In this document: piece after piece, positions 34,501 through 44,877 of the stretch
Position numbering within the stretch: position 1 is the first letter of the stretch
Layout of the letters: each line of letters starts with the position of its first letter
Assembly: GCF_902459465.1 (NCBI RefSeq)
Contig: NC_047065.1
Location: 20,039,828 to 20,103,827 of the forward strand
Length of the DNA: 64,000 nt
Reading direction: 5' to 3'
Origin: Asterias rubens
Lineage: Eukaryota > Echinodermata > Asteroidea > Forcipulatida > Asteriidae
Made by a program: the position numbers and the translations under genes
Notes under the pieces: generated by a model
The model's database searches: none
Seen by the model: the letters and a program-made list of their open reading frames with translations, nothing else
What the model was told of the DNA's origin: nothing

Positions 34501-36863
34501 TGGGACAATATTTAAATTTTGAGACCTATTTTTTTTTACATGTGCTGTGGCATAATATGCTGTCGATCTGCCAGGAACATCGGGGCGAGCCCCTTCTCTT
34601 TACGGTAAGTGCAAGGAGTTCTCTTACCTGCATTACTCAAAACACAGACCGAAGGCTTTACTTCCCACCTTGCTTATTAAGGACACAGTGTCTTTCTTAA
34701 GGACACAGGTGTGTTGACTGGGACTCGAACCCACACTCTGATCAGAAACACCAGTGCTTGAGTTCAGTGCTCTTGACCACTAAGCCAGAACCACCCATTG
34801 TTTGGCCTTTTTTGCAACATCCCCATTAGATTTGTACATGAAAGTCTATAGAGAGCATCCACGCAAGTCACATCGCCAAATTTAATGCTGTTTGGTTGAA
34901 CATCATACAAATTCAGGAATAAACTTTTTTTTTTTCGTACAAGAATTTACAGACACACGCGATGTGGCGTTCTTGAATTTCAACAAAAATGCACTAAAAG
35001 TACATCAAATCAAATAATATTTTACACCATTTTGATGTAAGAATAGAGACTTGTAACTTTGTCTCAACTTTCATCTCTATCTACAGATGGAATGCAATAG
35101 ACGCCATTGATGAATTGTGCACACTTTTGTGAAGAGCTATCACTGGCTGAGAGTCTTGCGTAACGATACATGCGTGTACTTTCCCATTGCTTTACATCAA
35201 AGATGGGGGGGGGGTTGTTTTTTAACCAACCTTGTTGCTGAACTACATCAGCCAGTTGATGTGCAACCTCTGGCTGACTCCCAGCGGCTTTGGCTTGCTC
35301 TGATTCTCCCTGCTCTTCAAGCTGTATCATTCAAATGAAAACAAAAACTGATTAATATTGTGGGATGTCAAGTTCATCTATCACCTACATGTACACTGCT
35401 TCAACCAGCCAACTATCTAAACATTTATTATCAACCACTCTGGTTTACGAATAAGAAGTAAAAGAGTAGGTGTTGAGGTCAGTTTAAAACCTGTTTTTCC
35501 CTCGAGTACGTGTAGAGACTGTATACGGCTGAAACTTTTACTTTACTGTATTGTCTTACTGTATTGTCTTTCTGTATTGTCTTTCTTTATAATTTTGCCT
35601 TAACTGAGCACTATGTTGACAAACCAATCTTTGATTAAGAACCAGTAAAGGCAGTGGACACTTTTGGTAATTGCGTGTACTAAAAAATAAAACCTTACAT
35701 GGCAACAAGTAAAGGGGAGAGGTTGATAGTATAAAACATTGTGAGAAACGGCTTCCTCTGAAGTAACGAGTTTTCGAGAAAATCTAATTTTCCACAAATT
35801 TGTTTTCGAGACCTCAGAATTAGATTTCTCAACTTCAATGACCAATTGAGCTCAAATTTTATGCATTTGCTGAGATAATGAGAAGATTGGTCCAGTGTCT
35901 CCAAAAAAAACAATGAAAAAAACAGAATTTGAAAATTGCAAATTGATCAGGAAACCCACCTGCATGGGTTCTCCAACAGCGACATCTTGTGGTTGTACGG
36001 CAGCAACAAACTCGACCTGTTCTTCCATCGCCTCTTCAGCCGGCTGCACCATGGACTCTTTAGGCTGTGCGGCTTCCACTGCTACTGGTTGGGCAACTTC
36101 TTGCTGCTGCTGCTGCTGCTGCAGCTGCTGTTGCTGCTGATGGTGCATGGCTGCCACCTGCTCAGGCAGCTCAGACAATGTTACAGCAACTGCGGCAACC
36201 TTCATCAGTAAATAAATGATAACAAAAGATCCCATCATTATTTCATAGTAAAAATTACGAATATCCTTCCAAGAATGTTATGCACTCCTTAGACAGATGT
36301 AATATTTTAGATCTCTACAAATTACTGTTCCAGATAAAAGCTTAAAAACCCTTTCTGATGTATGCTTTTGATACATGTGTTATCATGAAGGAACGCTTTT
36401 CAACAAAGTTAACCCTGAGTGAGGCATGTTACTTGCAATCCTTGCTTGATTATATTACATTTAATATAGAAAAAATAACCTTGCGTTACAGTTGTGAAGG
36501 AAAAAAAACAGTGAAACATCTCATATAGCTTGATGCCGTTTGAGAATGACATTTATCCGAGATGAAATAATATTGGGCTACCTGTTCGAGTTGATCTTGA
36601 CTTTGAGTGTCGCCAGAGGGAGCAGCGACAGCCGGGGTGGTTGTTGACGACAGCTCCTCATTGAAGTTCTGCAGGTATGTCTCCAGTACGTTGATGGAGG
36701 CAGCTGCAGCGATGCTGTCCCCTGCTGCTATGCTAGCAGCAGCAGGGACAACACCGTCACCTGATGCTGTGCTGGCATCGGCTGCTGCTGCAGCCTCCTC
36801 GGTAGCTGGATTCTTGTCGTCGGCTGCTACCACCGATTGGGAACCCTCAGAATTGGCTTCCAT
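22595..36863 (-). CDS. CTCF: CTCF-type chromatin insulator protein, whole gene (8 coding exons)
   Basis: CTCF is a nuclear multi-zinc-finger protein that binds DNA and halts cohesin to shape chromatin loops. Coding exons are 36582-36863, 35960-36199, 35231-35321, 32985-33112, 32043-32163, 31255-31346, 25848-25988 and 22595-24868. All junctions are GT-AG with consistent phase, giving 3369 nt or 1122 residues. The N-terminal half is Ala/Gln/Glu-rich. YDF is at residues 519-521 in the context HSVYDFY; human CTCF has SVYDF, its cohesin SA2-SCC1 contact. Basic patches lie around 462-469 and 541-552. Nine C2H2 fingers occupy about 581-829 and align with vertebrate CTCF fingers 2-10. The acidic tail contains AEEGS-like repeats. 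Fingers 1 and 11 of vertebrate CTCF have no counterpart here. CTCFL/BORIS is a mammal-side duplicate, so CTCF is the better name. Confidence 0.9.
25286..25548 (+). mobile_element. Fold-back element family D, copy with left tail
   Basis: Two inverted arms of about 110-115 bases meet around 25425-25440. They share GGTTTGCGGTAACACC, GAGTTGGGGTGGTTCTGA and GATCGAAACG-like segments. A one-sided tail of about 35 bases (GTAGGATTTGAAACTTTGCA...) is present only on the left. Flanks repeat ATCTTCAATGTG on both sides. Confidence 0.8.
25848..25988 (-). CDS. CTCF: CTCF exon (141 nt)
   Basis: It encodes 47 residues, VLMVAMQNDNNTGAPVSMVG to QIAFTQ, phase 0 at both ends (acceptor cccatag, donor CAG|gtaagt). 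It has the same hydrophobic/Gln character as the next exon's start (VYTIIQADG). Confidence 0.82.
26098..28648 (+). mobile_element. 5'-truncated CR1/L2-like non-LTR retrotransposon (LINE)
   Basis: It begins inside the endonuclease C-terminus (ending GLSDHYAV, with the SDH motif) and runs through a complete reverse transcriptase: NYRPVANLKYLGKVIERV, LLDLSAAFDTVDHN, VPQGSVLGP and catalytic YADDTQLY, ending SLLKTYLMSQVFND at 28492. One extra G at about 26948 shifts the frame between the two halves; there are no other breaks in the RT. The 3' end has a poly-T stretch and an ATT microsatellite tail, as in CR1/L2 elements. It sits antisense in the last large CTCF intron. Clade assignment is from motif style only. 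Confidence 0.88.
28508..28542. repeat. Homopolymer T tract in the LINE 3' end
   Basis: About 33 T residues. Other homopolymers: T at 3534-3560 and 25240-25256, C at 2151-2165, 33970-33980 and 40072-40088. Confidence 0.85.
28687..28818. repeat. Fold-back repeat family I
   Basis: GAATTCCACAAAGATAAAAG at the left and TCTTTGTGAAATCGACCCC at the right. Repeats ACTAGTCCTAAGTTAGGACT inside. A related copy is at 48888-49042. Confidence 0.65.
28940..29521. mobile_element. Non-autonomous hAT-type element (582 bp)
   Basis: Ends are TAGGCCTGGGCGAATA and the inverse of TAGTGCTGGGCGAATA, flanked by the perfect 8-bp duplication ATTTACAG (28932-28939 and 29522-29529). The 8-bp duplication and the CTGGGCGAATA end are hAT-like. 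Internal copies of the motif GAATATCCGGTTAA recur. No transposase frame is visible. Confidence 0.82.
29776..31092. mobile_element. 1.3-kb TIR element with TAA duplications (PIF/Harbinger-like)
   Basis: The termini are an 18-bp inverted repeat, GGGACCATGGATAAATTA, flanked by TAA on both sides (29773-29775 and 31093-31095). A 3-bp TAA duplication suggests PIF/Harbinger. Subterminal GC-rich motifs (ACGCGTTC, GCGACGCGGTCG) are unusual for this AT-rich DNA. No transposase is recognised; a 72-codon frame in the middle (30427-30645) is open on both strands. Confidence 0.65.
31255..31346 (-). CDS. CTCF: CTCF exon (92 nt)
   Basis: It completes Gly, then encodes LEGLQNMEGEQVVMVQHVDQ and DGNMVQQQQQ, ending in phase 0 at CAG|gtaaca. 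Acceptor gttctcag. Confidence 0.78.
31493..31575 (+). mobile_element. Short SINE family 1-like fragment
   Basis: B-box-like GGTTTGAATCCCA followed by CCTTGAGCAAGACACACAAC, as after the tRNA head of SINE family 1. The head and the body are lost. Confidence 0.5.
31577..31737. repeat. MITE with TATAGACCTTTATCA end
   Basis: Ends TATAGACCTTTATCACGCTG and the inverse CATGATAAAGTTCTATAG. A related, reversed copy lies at about 41128-41326 (CGGCGTGATAAAGGTCTA). Confidence 0.65.
31859..32008. repeat. Decayed MITE family G in a CTCF intron
   Basis: CCTGCGAATGCGATAATAAT, TTTGACGTCACAAATT and TTCGTAGGAATTATGAAACG, the family G elements in order. Confidence 0.6.
32043..32163 (-). CDS. CTCF: CTCF exon (121 nt)
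   Basis: It encodes IVSQSPSVVAVSDAGAVSDT and MGQAFIQGIEGTGHQNITIQ with a terminal split Gly codon. Acceptor tgtgcag, donor CAAG|gtcaga. Confidence 0.78.
32709..32895. mobile_element. Decayed copy of the hAT-type element
   Basis: It starts AATAGGCCTGGGCCAATAAT and repeats the GAATATCCGGTTAATGGAGA and CCGGATAGTCCTC segments of the element at 28940-29521. The right terminus is missing. Confidence 0.65.
32985..33112 (-). CDS. CTCF: CTCF exon (128 nt)
   Basis: It completes the Gly codon, then encodes PENETPQHVHMEANSAEEAT and MDITQTLQLLANASANIATQ before P, ending in phase 0 at CCG|gtaagt. A Penelope-like insertion begins 49 bases upstream of the acceptor. Confidence 0.78.
33161..34405 (+). mobile_element. 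Penelope-like element fragment (GIY-YIG endonuclease end)
   Basis: The open frame reads LVTTFHPKLPKLPSILNNNM, FRSPKNLGDILVRAKLPPG, a Cys cluster (CTRSKCKTC) and VVYVISCKRCGLQ. One inserted A at about 33588 shifts the frame, then it continues VGETKTKLSLRFANHVS to NINTGVK and stop. This is the C-terminal linker and GIY-YIG domain of a Penelope-like retroelement; the RT is lost by 5' truncation. About 570 bases of 3' region follow. A 16-bp direct repeat flanks the insert (33145-33160 and 34406-34421). Confidence 0.87.
34536..34796 (-). mobile_element. SINE family 1, second copy
   Basis: On the minus strand: A-box GGCTTAGTGGTCAAGAGC, B-box GGGTTCGAGTCCC, then the same body as the copy at 5941-6293 (AAGGGGCTCGCCCCGATGTTCC). 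It lies in a CTCF intron next to the Penelope-like insert. Confidence 0.78.
35231..35321 (-). CDS. CTCF: CTCF exon (91 nt)
   Basis: It encodes LEEQGESEQAKAAGSQPEVA followed by HQLADVVQQQ and one base of a Gly codon. Acceptor gatacag, donor CAAG|gttggt. It shows the same low-complexity Gln/Ala/Glu style as its neighbours. Confidence 0.75.
35646..35903. repeat. MITE family A, shortened, in a CTCF intron
   Basis: AAAGGCAGTGGACACTTTTG at the left, TTGGTCCAGTGTCTCCAAA at the right. It lies 56 bases downstream of the poly-Gln exon's donor. Confidence 0.7.
35960..36199 (-). CDS. CTCF: CTCF exon encoding the poly-glutamine segment
   Basis: It encodes 80 residues (95-174) in phase 0: VAAVAVTLSELPEQVAAMHH, then a run of glutamines broken by one leucine, then Pro/Glu/Val-rich sequence to GEPMQ. 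The tract comes from a nearly pure CAG repeat (36103-36135), so its length may vary between individuals. Acceptor gatgaag, donor GCAG|gtgggt. Confidence 0.8.
36582..36863 (-). CDS. CTCF: CTCF exon with start codon
   Basis: The ATG is at 36863-36861, preceded in the exon by 5'UTR back to the acceptor at about 36882. It encodes residues 1-94, MEANSEGSQSVVAADDKN to QSQDQLEQ, rich in Ala and Ser. It ends in phase 0 at ACAG|gtagcc. The ATG is the first in the exon. Confidence 0.8.
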
Positions 36864-37031
36864 TATTAGCTTGATCTCTCACCTGCAAATGAAAATTTTT
36901 AAAGGAATATTCAATTTTAATTGAAGAGACAATGTCGTTCTGTATGCTTTTAATTACAATTGGCCAACCATTATTTAGATATTCAATAGAAGGAAATTTG
37001 CATCAGGGATAATAAAGAATATTAATTTTAA

Positions 37032-37105
37032 TTTTTACCCACATACACCGATGTGTGTTAGCACTGTATACTCGGTACTTTCCCCGAGCTTTGTGGAAAA
37101 AAAAA
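37032..37105 (-). mobile_element. SINE family 2 tail fragment
   Basis: The minus strand reads ACAAAGCTCGGGGAAAGTAC, CGAGTATACAGTGCTAACAC and ACATCGGTGTATGTGGG, the tail of SINE family 2. Confidence 0.6.
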
Positions 37106-37347
37106 ATCAAAGTCATATTCCTTGAGTCAAACAGCGAGTAGGCCTATACAAAGCTAACACATACTTCTATGAAGAAGCAAGGCCTAACTTCATAAAGCCT
37201 GTAAGCACAAAAACCTGCTAAGCACAGGAAAATCTGGCTCAGCAAAACTGGTTACCAGCCAACATTCCAATACGTTAACATTGTTGTTTACTGGTGCCCC
37301 TCTCATTTTGTTCATGTAGTGAGATAAATGTAGAGTTTTTTTATAGG

Positions 37348-37590
37348 GCCTAGAAAGGTTTGCGGTAACACCAGGTAATGACTATCTCTAATGAGTTGGG
37401 GTGGTTCTGAAAAGAACCGTTGGTTTTAACTTGACATTTCAATCAGTATGCTCCGATTGACTTCTGCTTTCTCCAGAAACCAACGGTTCTGTTCAGAACC
37501 AACCCAACTCATTAGAGATAGTATGGTGTTACCGCAAACCTTTCTATATCGTATTTCCACCATGCAAAGTTTCAAATTCTACTAAGAGTT
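37348..37590 (-). mobile_element. Fold-back element family D, tail on the right
   Basis: Same arms as the copy at 25286-25548, but with the unique tail (CATGCAAAGTTTCAAATTCTAC) at the right, so the element lies in the opposite orientation. Central loop region is shortened. Confidence 0.78.
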
Positions 37591-37746
37591 ACTTTGTATA
37601 ACAGCAGATGAAACAAGTTCTCTACTCCACAATATTGTTGAAAGCCTATATACGTAGTCAGAAACTACATTTTTTTTTCTGAAAAATTGAATAACCCACC
37701 TCATGAGCATGTATTGATACATTATAGTACAGTAGGCCTAATTGTG

Positions 37747-37921
37747 TTAAAGCCATTGGACCCTTTCGGTAAAGAAAAAAAAAAAAAAGTTCACAGATTT
37801 CCTGTTATTTTCTCCCGACTCCGATGTCCGATTGAGCCTTAATTTCCACAGGATTGTTATTTTATATATAAGTTGTGATACACGAAGTGTGGGACTTGGA
37901 CAATACTGTTTACCGAAAGTA
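37747..37921. repeat. Internally deleted MITE family C
   Basis: Left end TTAAAGCCATTGGACCCTTT. Joins directly to ATTTTCTCCCGACTCCGATG and stops at GTTTACCGAAAGT. Confidence 0.7.
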
Positions 37922-39125
37922 AAATAAGGTTGTCGAAACCTCTCAGGCCATTAACTATTTTTTGCAGATCTTTTGCACCAAGTTTCTGCGCTAACTGTGT
38001 AGTAAAGAAAACCTAGTGTTTGTGGTAATGTGGAGTTAACAACAAACGTGCAACCCCACAGTCGCACTAAATACCGACAACTCACAACCCCTCACAACAA
38101 CAGGAGATTTTAACAGGAGATTTGAACATAAGTCAAAAGTTAAATATATATGCACAAGAGTCATGCATCTAAATCACTTTCAAACCATTTCAAAAATTGT
38201 ATTTTTAATTGCAAAAATTGTGGGGTTTTTTTTTACCCAGAAGTTAGTAACAAACGGAAATATTCATGGTTCATTGGGGCTGGGGAAGGGTCAGTTAAGT
38301 TGCTGGCACAGACTTGTTAAATTAAAAAAAAAAACTTCAAAATAAAAGCCCCCAAAAATTTCATATTTGGTTTAGTAGTTCTGTTCATTATTCAGCATGT
38401 TTAGTGATGTGAACCAACCCAGGCATTCAAAAAAAGGCCAAATTAATTGTTTATTATATAAAATTTAATTAAAAGCAATTTATTTCCAAATCAAAAGTGG
38501 CAACAAATCTTCTAACCAAAACATGTCTGTCTTTTTTTCCATGACATGGTCTAAAAAAAGGTCAATTCACACAAAGGCCACACCTTGTCTTTACTATTTA
38601 ATATTTCCAGCAATATTGGCAGGTGAAAAACAGCCCAAAATATCTCCGATGATATTCAAAACAACGACCTACTATTCCACTTCGAGACCAAGACAAATTT
38701 CGGACTAAACAAGAGCCAACGGCAGCGGGAAAGTGGCGCTCTACAGCCGCCTAGCGTCCAAATTTCGACAGCGTCATTTTGGGTCTTCATTTGCATAAAC
38801 TTATAAAGCCCCCTGCAGAATTTGGGTGACGCTTGGGGGCGCAAGATTACAAAACAACAGCCAAAAAGTTACAAAGATTCCACTTTTGTGGACATAAACT
38901 CAAAGAATGGTAAGTTAGGTACCTTTGCATCTAATGATCTTCAGGAACTGGTGACAACTGAGGTAGAAATCTGTTGTAAAATGTTGCAGGTTCGCTGTGA
39001 AAAAAGACAACTCCACGATTCATTTGCATAAATCCCAAGCGAAGCAGCCAAAAACACAACGACGTCAGGGGGCGCTAACCAGATTGGGAGGCATTTTACG
39101 GGAAATATTCATCGGAATAACTTAC

Positions 39126-39285
39126 CTGTAGTACTGCAGCAACCTTCGATCGTGTCTTATTCAATCCACCACAATATTTGGAGACAAATTTGTGAGATAA
39201 ATGCGTATTTCGATGCAAAAAATGCACGAAAAGATCCCAGACAATGGCACCTTTAGGAAGCAAGATGGCGCTCTTTGAATACGCA
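39126..39285 (-). promoter_or_regulatory. Putative CTCF 5' untranslated exon and YY1-type promoter element
   Basis: A strong donor CTACAG|gtaagt ends at 39126. The first coding exon has an acceptor (tttgcag) 19 bases before its ATG, so an upstream non-coding exon is required. On the minus strand GCGCCATCTTGC (about 39258-39271) is a YY1-type motif typical of CpG-type starts. The outer boundary of the exon is a guess. Confidence 0.45.
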
Positions 39286-40489
39286 TGCCCGTCCGTTGAC
39301 TTAAAATGGTTTACTTACGCTCGCCCGACGACTCTTTAAGTTCATACAAATATTTAACAAATCTGATTAAGATTTTACAAAGACCTTACTTGCAAAGAAT
39401 TATCAAGAAAACACAAAAATATTTTTAAAATAGTAAACATGTATTTAATAAACTATATTTCCAATGTATCAAAGGTTCCATGAAACATCCTTGTCTTCTT
39501 GTTTTTGTTTAACATAAAACAGCCGTAGGAACAGAACAATAACGACGCACACACGTTACAATCAAGGATGGTCCCGCTTTCTGTGTGCACGTGATATAAT
39601 GTAGATATATAATTTACACACAGAAAATAAATAGTCGGTCATTCGGTCATTCGTTATCCCATGGAGCAATCTAGTTTATTGCTCCGCGCCGTGTCTATTT
39701 CTACCTCCATGGTTGTCCTGATAACATTGAATTTCTTTTTCTTTTTGGGCTGCCGTTCTTGACGGATATAACACGAACTCTGGCTGACAGTATACCGTGT
39801 TAAGTTGGACCGTGAATCTTGAGGAAAGAAAATTATGTTTTCCTTCCTTTGAGGAAAGAAAATTATGTTTTCCTTCCTCCAAAACTGGACCGATGTTTTC
39901 CAAAATATAGAACAAAAACAATATGCAACATGCAGCACACACTCGCATAAATAAAAATTAAAATAAGTAAATTAAAATATAAAATAAAGTTGTGCGGATC
40001 GAAATGCCTTCACTTTTCTCGAGTCCTTTATTAATGTGACTTAAGAAAATTCAAAATGCACCAACACCCACCCCCCCCCCCCCCCCCCGACTCCCATGTT
40101 TGGTTGGATCGGATTGGGGTCCTCTAACCAGATATGTCGTGTTGATCAATGAATGATGAGAGAGTCAGAAATTGTCTGAAGAAACCTAAAGAAGAACAAA
40201 CAAGTAAACAATATAATATACATGATCTCCCGAGGTGCTACTGTTGCCAACAACAAAGAAACATTGGAGGGGACTGGCTAAATTCGAGATGGCACTTTTT
40301 GTTAGTCTTGATTTCGAACGTTCATGTTCTTATTTATTTTACGTAGTCGCGCGCCGATGCTGCAACATGAGTTACTGGAGAAGAGATATCTGTATCACAC
40401 AAACAAGTCTGAGCCAGTCGCAATGTTGCGCCCTCTATCGGTGACTAGTATAACAAAGTGTCGCTAATCAAGACAACCTTCCCTGCTCC

Positions 40490-40667
40490 AATGACAACAA
40501 TAATATCAACAAAAACAACAATATCAACCAAAACAACAACAGCAACAGCAGCACCAAACCACAACCGACAGCAATAACAACACCAACAACATCAACCGAC
40601 AGCAATAGAAACACCACCAACACAACAGCAACAACAATAACAACAACAACAACAACAACAACAACCC

Positions 40668-40702
<35 letters not shown>
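40490..40702. repeat. AAC/CAA trinucleotide tract
   Basis: About 210 bases of CAACAA-rich sequence, purest at 40633-40702. It explains the apparent Cys/Val-rich frame on the other strand. Confidence 0.9.
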
Positions 40703-41127
40703 CTGGTTGAAAGTTCAGAATTCAATTTCGGCCACAGACTCGATGTGATCACAATCATGACAATGTCACCTCATTATTATTTTTTACTTTTATCCGTTTT
40801 ACAATGCAACTTTCGTTCACCCAATACTGACGTGTCTCCTTAGACACAGAACACAATAATAATATTTTTTCTCGAAAAAACGGAAAAAAACGAACAGGGA
40901 TTTTTGCATTTGTTTTCCCATGAAAATTTCAATCGGAAACCGGCTTCATTGGAACCGTGTGTTCATGCCCTAAATGCATCTAGGTCTAAAGAAGCGTGGA
41001 TGCGGCGTGTCGTGCACTCTTTTGGGCTCGAATCGTTGAGAGAGGTGTTTGGTCATCACCCAAGTCTCTCTCTGAGGAAGTTTACCTCGGTAAAACACCA
41101 CCCACACTTTCAGCAAACCCTGCTCAT

Positions 41128-41326
41128 AATGTCAATAGGACCTTCAAGACCTTTACCACGGTCATGTCATCTTGAGATTTTACTCAATTCCAACTCATTG
41201 TACCCAAACTGAGGCTGGACGAAATAATAGTCAGGTGCCATGTTTGCGCAATGAATGTTAGCATTCATTTGTGTTTCTTGAAACAGGGAACATGACCAAG
41301 AGAGTGACGGCGTGATAAAGGTCTAA
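41128..41326. repeat. Relative of the MITE at 31577-31737
   Basis: Shares CCAACTCATTGTACCCAAAC, GACGAAATAATAGTC, CAGGGAACATGACCAAG and CGTGATAAAGGTCTA, in reverse order. Confidence 0.6.
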
Positions 41327-41596
41327 AGGAATGGGCCTCTACTGAGTACATCACAATTTTATTTACAACTTTCGAAGAGCAGGACACTGTGTTTGTCTAT
41401 AATATTGGAAATAAAGTACAAAGTATAACAACCAAACGCAATGCAGTAAACGAACCGTGACGTCATCAAAGTTGAGGCTGTGGGTCGAGAGTCATGGTTA
41501 CTGCGATAATAAGTTTTCAAGTCAGTTACTTTTACCATAGAGTAGTACATGTACACGGCTTAGGCTGGATCACTATTGTGTCGTGTGTTGAAGTAC

Positions 41597-41800
41597 AGTA
41601 CGTCCTAGACTTGATTCAAGTCTTAGATCGCGGTTAATCTTCTGCATCTCAGCCACGAAAAACGACCCCACATTAAAGCTATCACGCGCCCTATACACTC
41701 GCAATTTAAATGACGGAAGCCGGTTGATTACGAGAGGGCGCTGTTTGTAGCGGCTATCAGGACGACTGAAAAGCCACGATCAAAGACTAGTGGTAGCCGT
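41597..41800. repeat. Dispersed repeat shared with 59517-59690
   Basis: Both carry TAGACTTG...AAGTCTT, GATCGCGGTTA, CTTCTGCATCTC and GAGAGGGCGCTGTTT-like motifs, in opposite orientations. Confidence 0.5.
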
Positions 41801-41951
41801 AGTCGCAAATTCGGATTCGGCCCTTTACATTGACCAGATTTCATTGCTGAATTGGGCTATTAGTGCTACAAAATAGACTTCAGTGGCCTTCCAGGAATAA
41901 AGAAGAACAGTCCTAAAAAACAATCATCAAATTTAGCCGTTTTTGAGCATT

Positions 41952-42319
41952 TTAAAGCCATTATACACTTTCGGTAAACAGTATTGTCCAAGTCCCACAC
42001 TTCGTGTATCACAATTACTTATATAAAACAACAAACCTGTGAAAATTTAGGCTCAATCGGTCATCGGAGTCGGGAGAAAATAACGGGAAAACCCACTCTT
42101 GTTTCCGCGCGTTTTGCCGTGTCATGTTTAAAATAAATCCGTAATTCTCGCTAACGAGAATTTATATTGTTTTACCGTTTTCTGGAAAAGTAAAGCATTT
42201 CATGGACTAATATTTCAAGAGAAGTCTTTCACCATTACCTTCTGTAAACCCTGTAAATTATTTGTAAATCTGTGATTTTTTTTTTTTTTTTCTGTACCGA
42301 AAGGGTCCAATGGCTTTAA
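41952..42319. repeat. MITE family C, reverse orientation
   Basis: TTAAAGCCATTATACACTTT to AAAGGGTCCAATGGCTTTAA; the interior is the complement of the copy at 6641-7018. Confidence 0.8.
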
Positions 42320-44642
42320 GACAAAAAGGAAGGTCGCGTGACTGTTCTAACCAAAAAGTGTTACAAACAATCACGTGACCTTCCGGGCTAATTTTACTTC
42401 CAGCCGTCTAAAAGTAACTTACCAAACCAAATTTAAATCTTTTTTTTTACCAAAAATTATTAACGAGTAATTGACGAAAAAGATCATGTATTCAAATTAT
42501 CACTACAAAATGTAAAATAATGGTGAAAAATCTAACGTAAGATCCGCATTTAAAGAGTCCGTGAAACGGCAGCCTGTTGCTATAAACAAAGCACCAGTCT
42601 ACTTACAACATTGTGCGACAATGTCATGACGATTTCACGGTTGCAACGGCTGGAAAAACGTATACGGTGGCCTTTTACCGCTTTGGGATTTTTAAATAAT
42701 TTTTCGCTAATTACGCGACATTTTGATGATTTTTTTTTAAAGCAACCATCTATAAAAACATTATTTATGATTCTACACCCCTAAATTGCGTAAATGGTGA
42801 GCCGGTGTGTCCCTTTAAAGGTTGATGCTCAATTCAAGTTTGGTACCGCGAAACATTGCCACATCGTTCTTGTAATTTGTTTGATTCCGCGTTATTTTAT
42901 AAACAAAACCCAAAGACTTCTGAACATGTTGAGAATAATAATGGTTCCGGACCTACTTTTTTCTTCGGGTGCCCATTTAAACTGTCTATTATGGTGCATA
43001 CAAGTATTTTCAAAAGTGTTTGTAATGGTTACACTACTGGTCTCATCTCATGATGGTCCGCAAAATGACCGGCCACATTATTTCACTTTCCCCAATCAAA
43101 ACAATACGTTACGTCACTTGAAACACTATACAATGAAGGCGGCACCATACACTTTTCGCTCAGTGTTCTGTTTTTGTATAAAAAATAATAACTAAAAGTA
43201 CCCTTTAAAAGTTTTCACCCATTTTACTGAAACGCTTAGACAGCTGAAAAATAACCTAGACACCATCAAGATTAGAAGAAGAAAAACATTTGTTCCGTGG
43301 AAAGTGAAATCTCCGCTACTCCAATAACGCAGTGATGCCTGAAATAACGCCGTCGCTGCCCATCATCTTGGTAGGGGCATGAAGCGCAAAATGCGGATTA
43401 AGTGCATGATCTATCCATAACGACATCCCTACATCAAAGTGTCAATTGGCGGCGGACATTTTTGGCGGGAAATCAATACATCACCCATCAAGCCAAGCTC
43501 AAAAAAAATGGCGTCTCCATTTGACACCTCGATGCATTACCCGTTGCACTTCAGTCAATGGGCACCTATAGCATTCGGGTGTGAAGGATCAATATTTTAG
43601 ACACTTTCAACAGTTCAGTACACTTAACACACGGTTGGGTGGATGACTTGTATTATTAGTGACCAGTGATTGACGAAAATAGTAAGGCAATGATATTATT
43701 GCCAATAACATTGCCAACCCGTGAATCATGGGGTTACTGGTTTCGCATGGGTGGGATGTTCTCGCCCTTCATAGATAAAGAAGTAATTGCATGCCAAAAG
43801 CATAATGAATGAAAAGGACATCAACATTTTCAACACATTTTGGTTCGGTCATAAGCATGCCTGATTAAAATTAATTTTACCATCTTAACTTCCAGATGGT
43901 CTAAGGTGTTCGTCATTAAAGAAGAGTATACAATTGTAAATACACAAAATCTGAATCAGAAAGTAGGCCCTACTTAAAAAACTTATTACTGTCTCTTCGC
44001 AAATAAGTGACGTTGTCAAAGTACAGTATCTAGAAAGTGTAAGCCATCATTGCTTTCAAAATGATGTTCGGAACTTCTTTTATAAAAACAAATAGCGGAA
44101 TCCGGAAGCTAGCAAACCTTTTCTGATTTCTGTCTTGTTTCAATATTTACATTTATATTCAGATTCCGTTCAAATGGCACGGAGCGGTTGTCACAAATCG
44201 CTTGACCCAAAAATTCTCATTACTAAAGCCCTTTCCACACAGTATCTCATCCCTGCGGGAAACCTTGGATAGCCCGGGACTGTTGTTACCCGGGCTCACC
44301 CGTCTATGTCCATATCACATCCGGAGTAGGGTGGCTATTCCCGATCCCCGGGATAGGCACATTTGCCGGGGCAGAAAAACTCGCTAAACACAAGATAGTA
44401 TTGCTTTAGCACAATTAAGTTACCATCCCAAATTACACTATGTTTGCATTGTGGCTGGTGCATGCCCAGTTAAGTTTTTGCTTAGCAAAGAATTTTGTCA
44501 AGCAGTTTTTTCTGCTCAACATCTTTATGAAATTAGGCCCATGTCTCTCCTGTCATAACACCCAATCTTATATGGTTTTAAACACTGTTGTCTCCCTCCT
44601 CATTCGGACCTCACCAACTCGGTCGATGCATGCCTATAGAGG
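42320..44642. other. Gene-free interval between CTCF and SALL
   Basis: No supported coding sequence. A 133-codon plus-strand frame (42794-43195) has biased, non-protein-like composition. Confidence 0.55.
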
Positions 44643-44877
44643 GTGCGTTCGTTTAGCTTCCCTGGTGGGTCGACCCCGGTCTGCCACGGTACCTTCGAAT
44701 AGCTTTGACGGTGCTCACCCGGGTCAGCCCCCTTGTGGAGTGGGTCACTTGGGGGTGACCTGAGGTACATGCCGTCACCACGAGAGGGCGAGTGTGATCG
44801 TTCGATTAGCTCTTGTCTTGTCAGGGGCTCACCCGAGTGAGCACTGCGGGGTCGACCCAGGGAAGCTAAACGAACGA
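44643..44877. repeat. GC-rich fold-back repeat
   Basis: Terminal arms GTTCGTTTAGCTTCCCTGG and the inverse CCAGGGAAGCTAAACGAAC, each with GGGTCGACCC. It is much more GC-rich than its surroundings. Confidence 0.7.

Noticed and set aside
40468-40758. A Cys/Val-rich 96-codon frame
   Set aside because: It is only the reading of the CAA repeat on the opposite strand.
42794-43195. A 133-codon frame on the plus strand
   Set aside because: No recognisable domain, no splice or promoter context, and AT-rich composition like the surrounding non-coding DNA.
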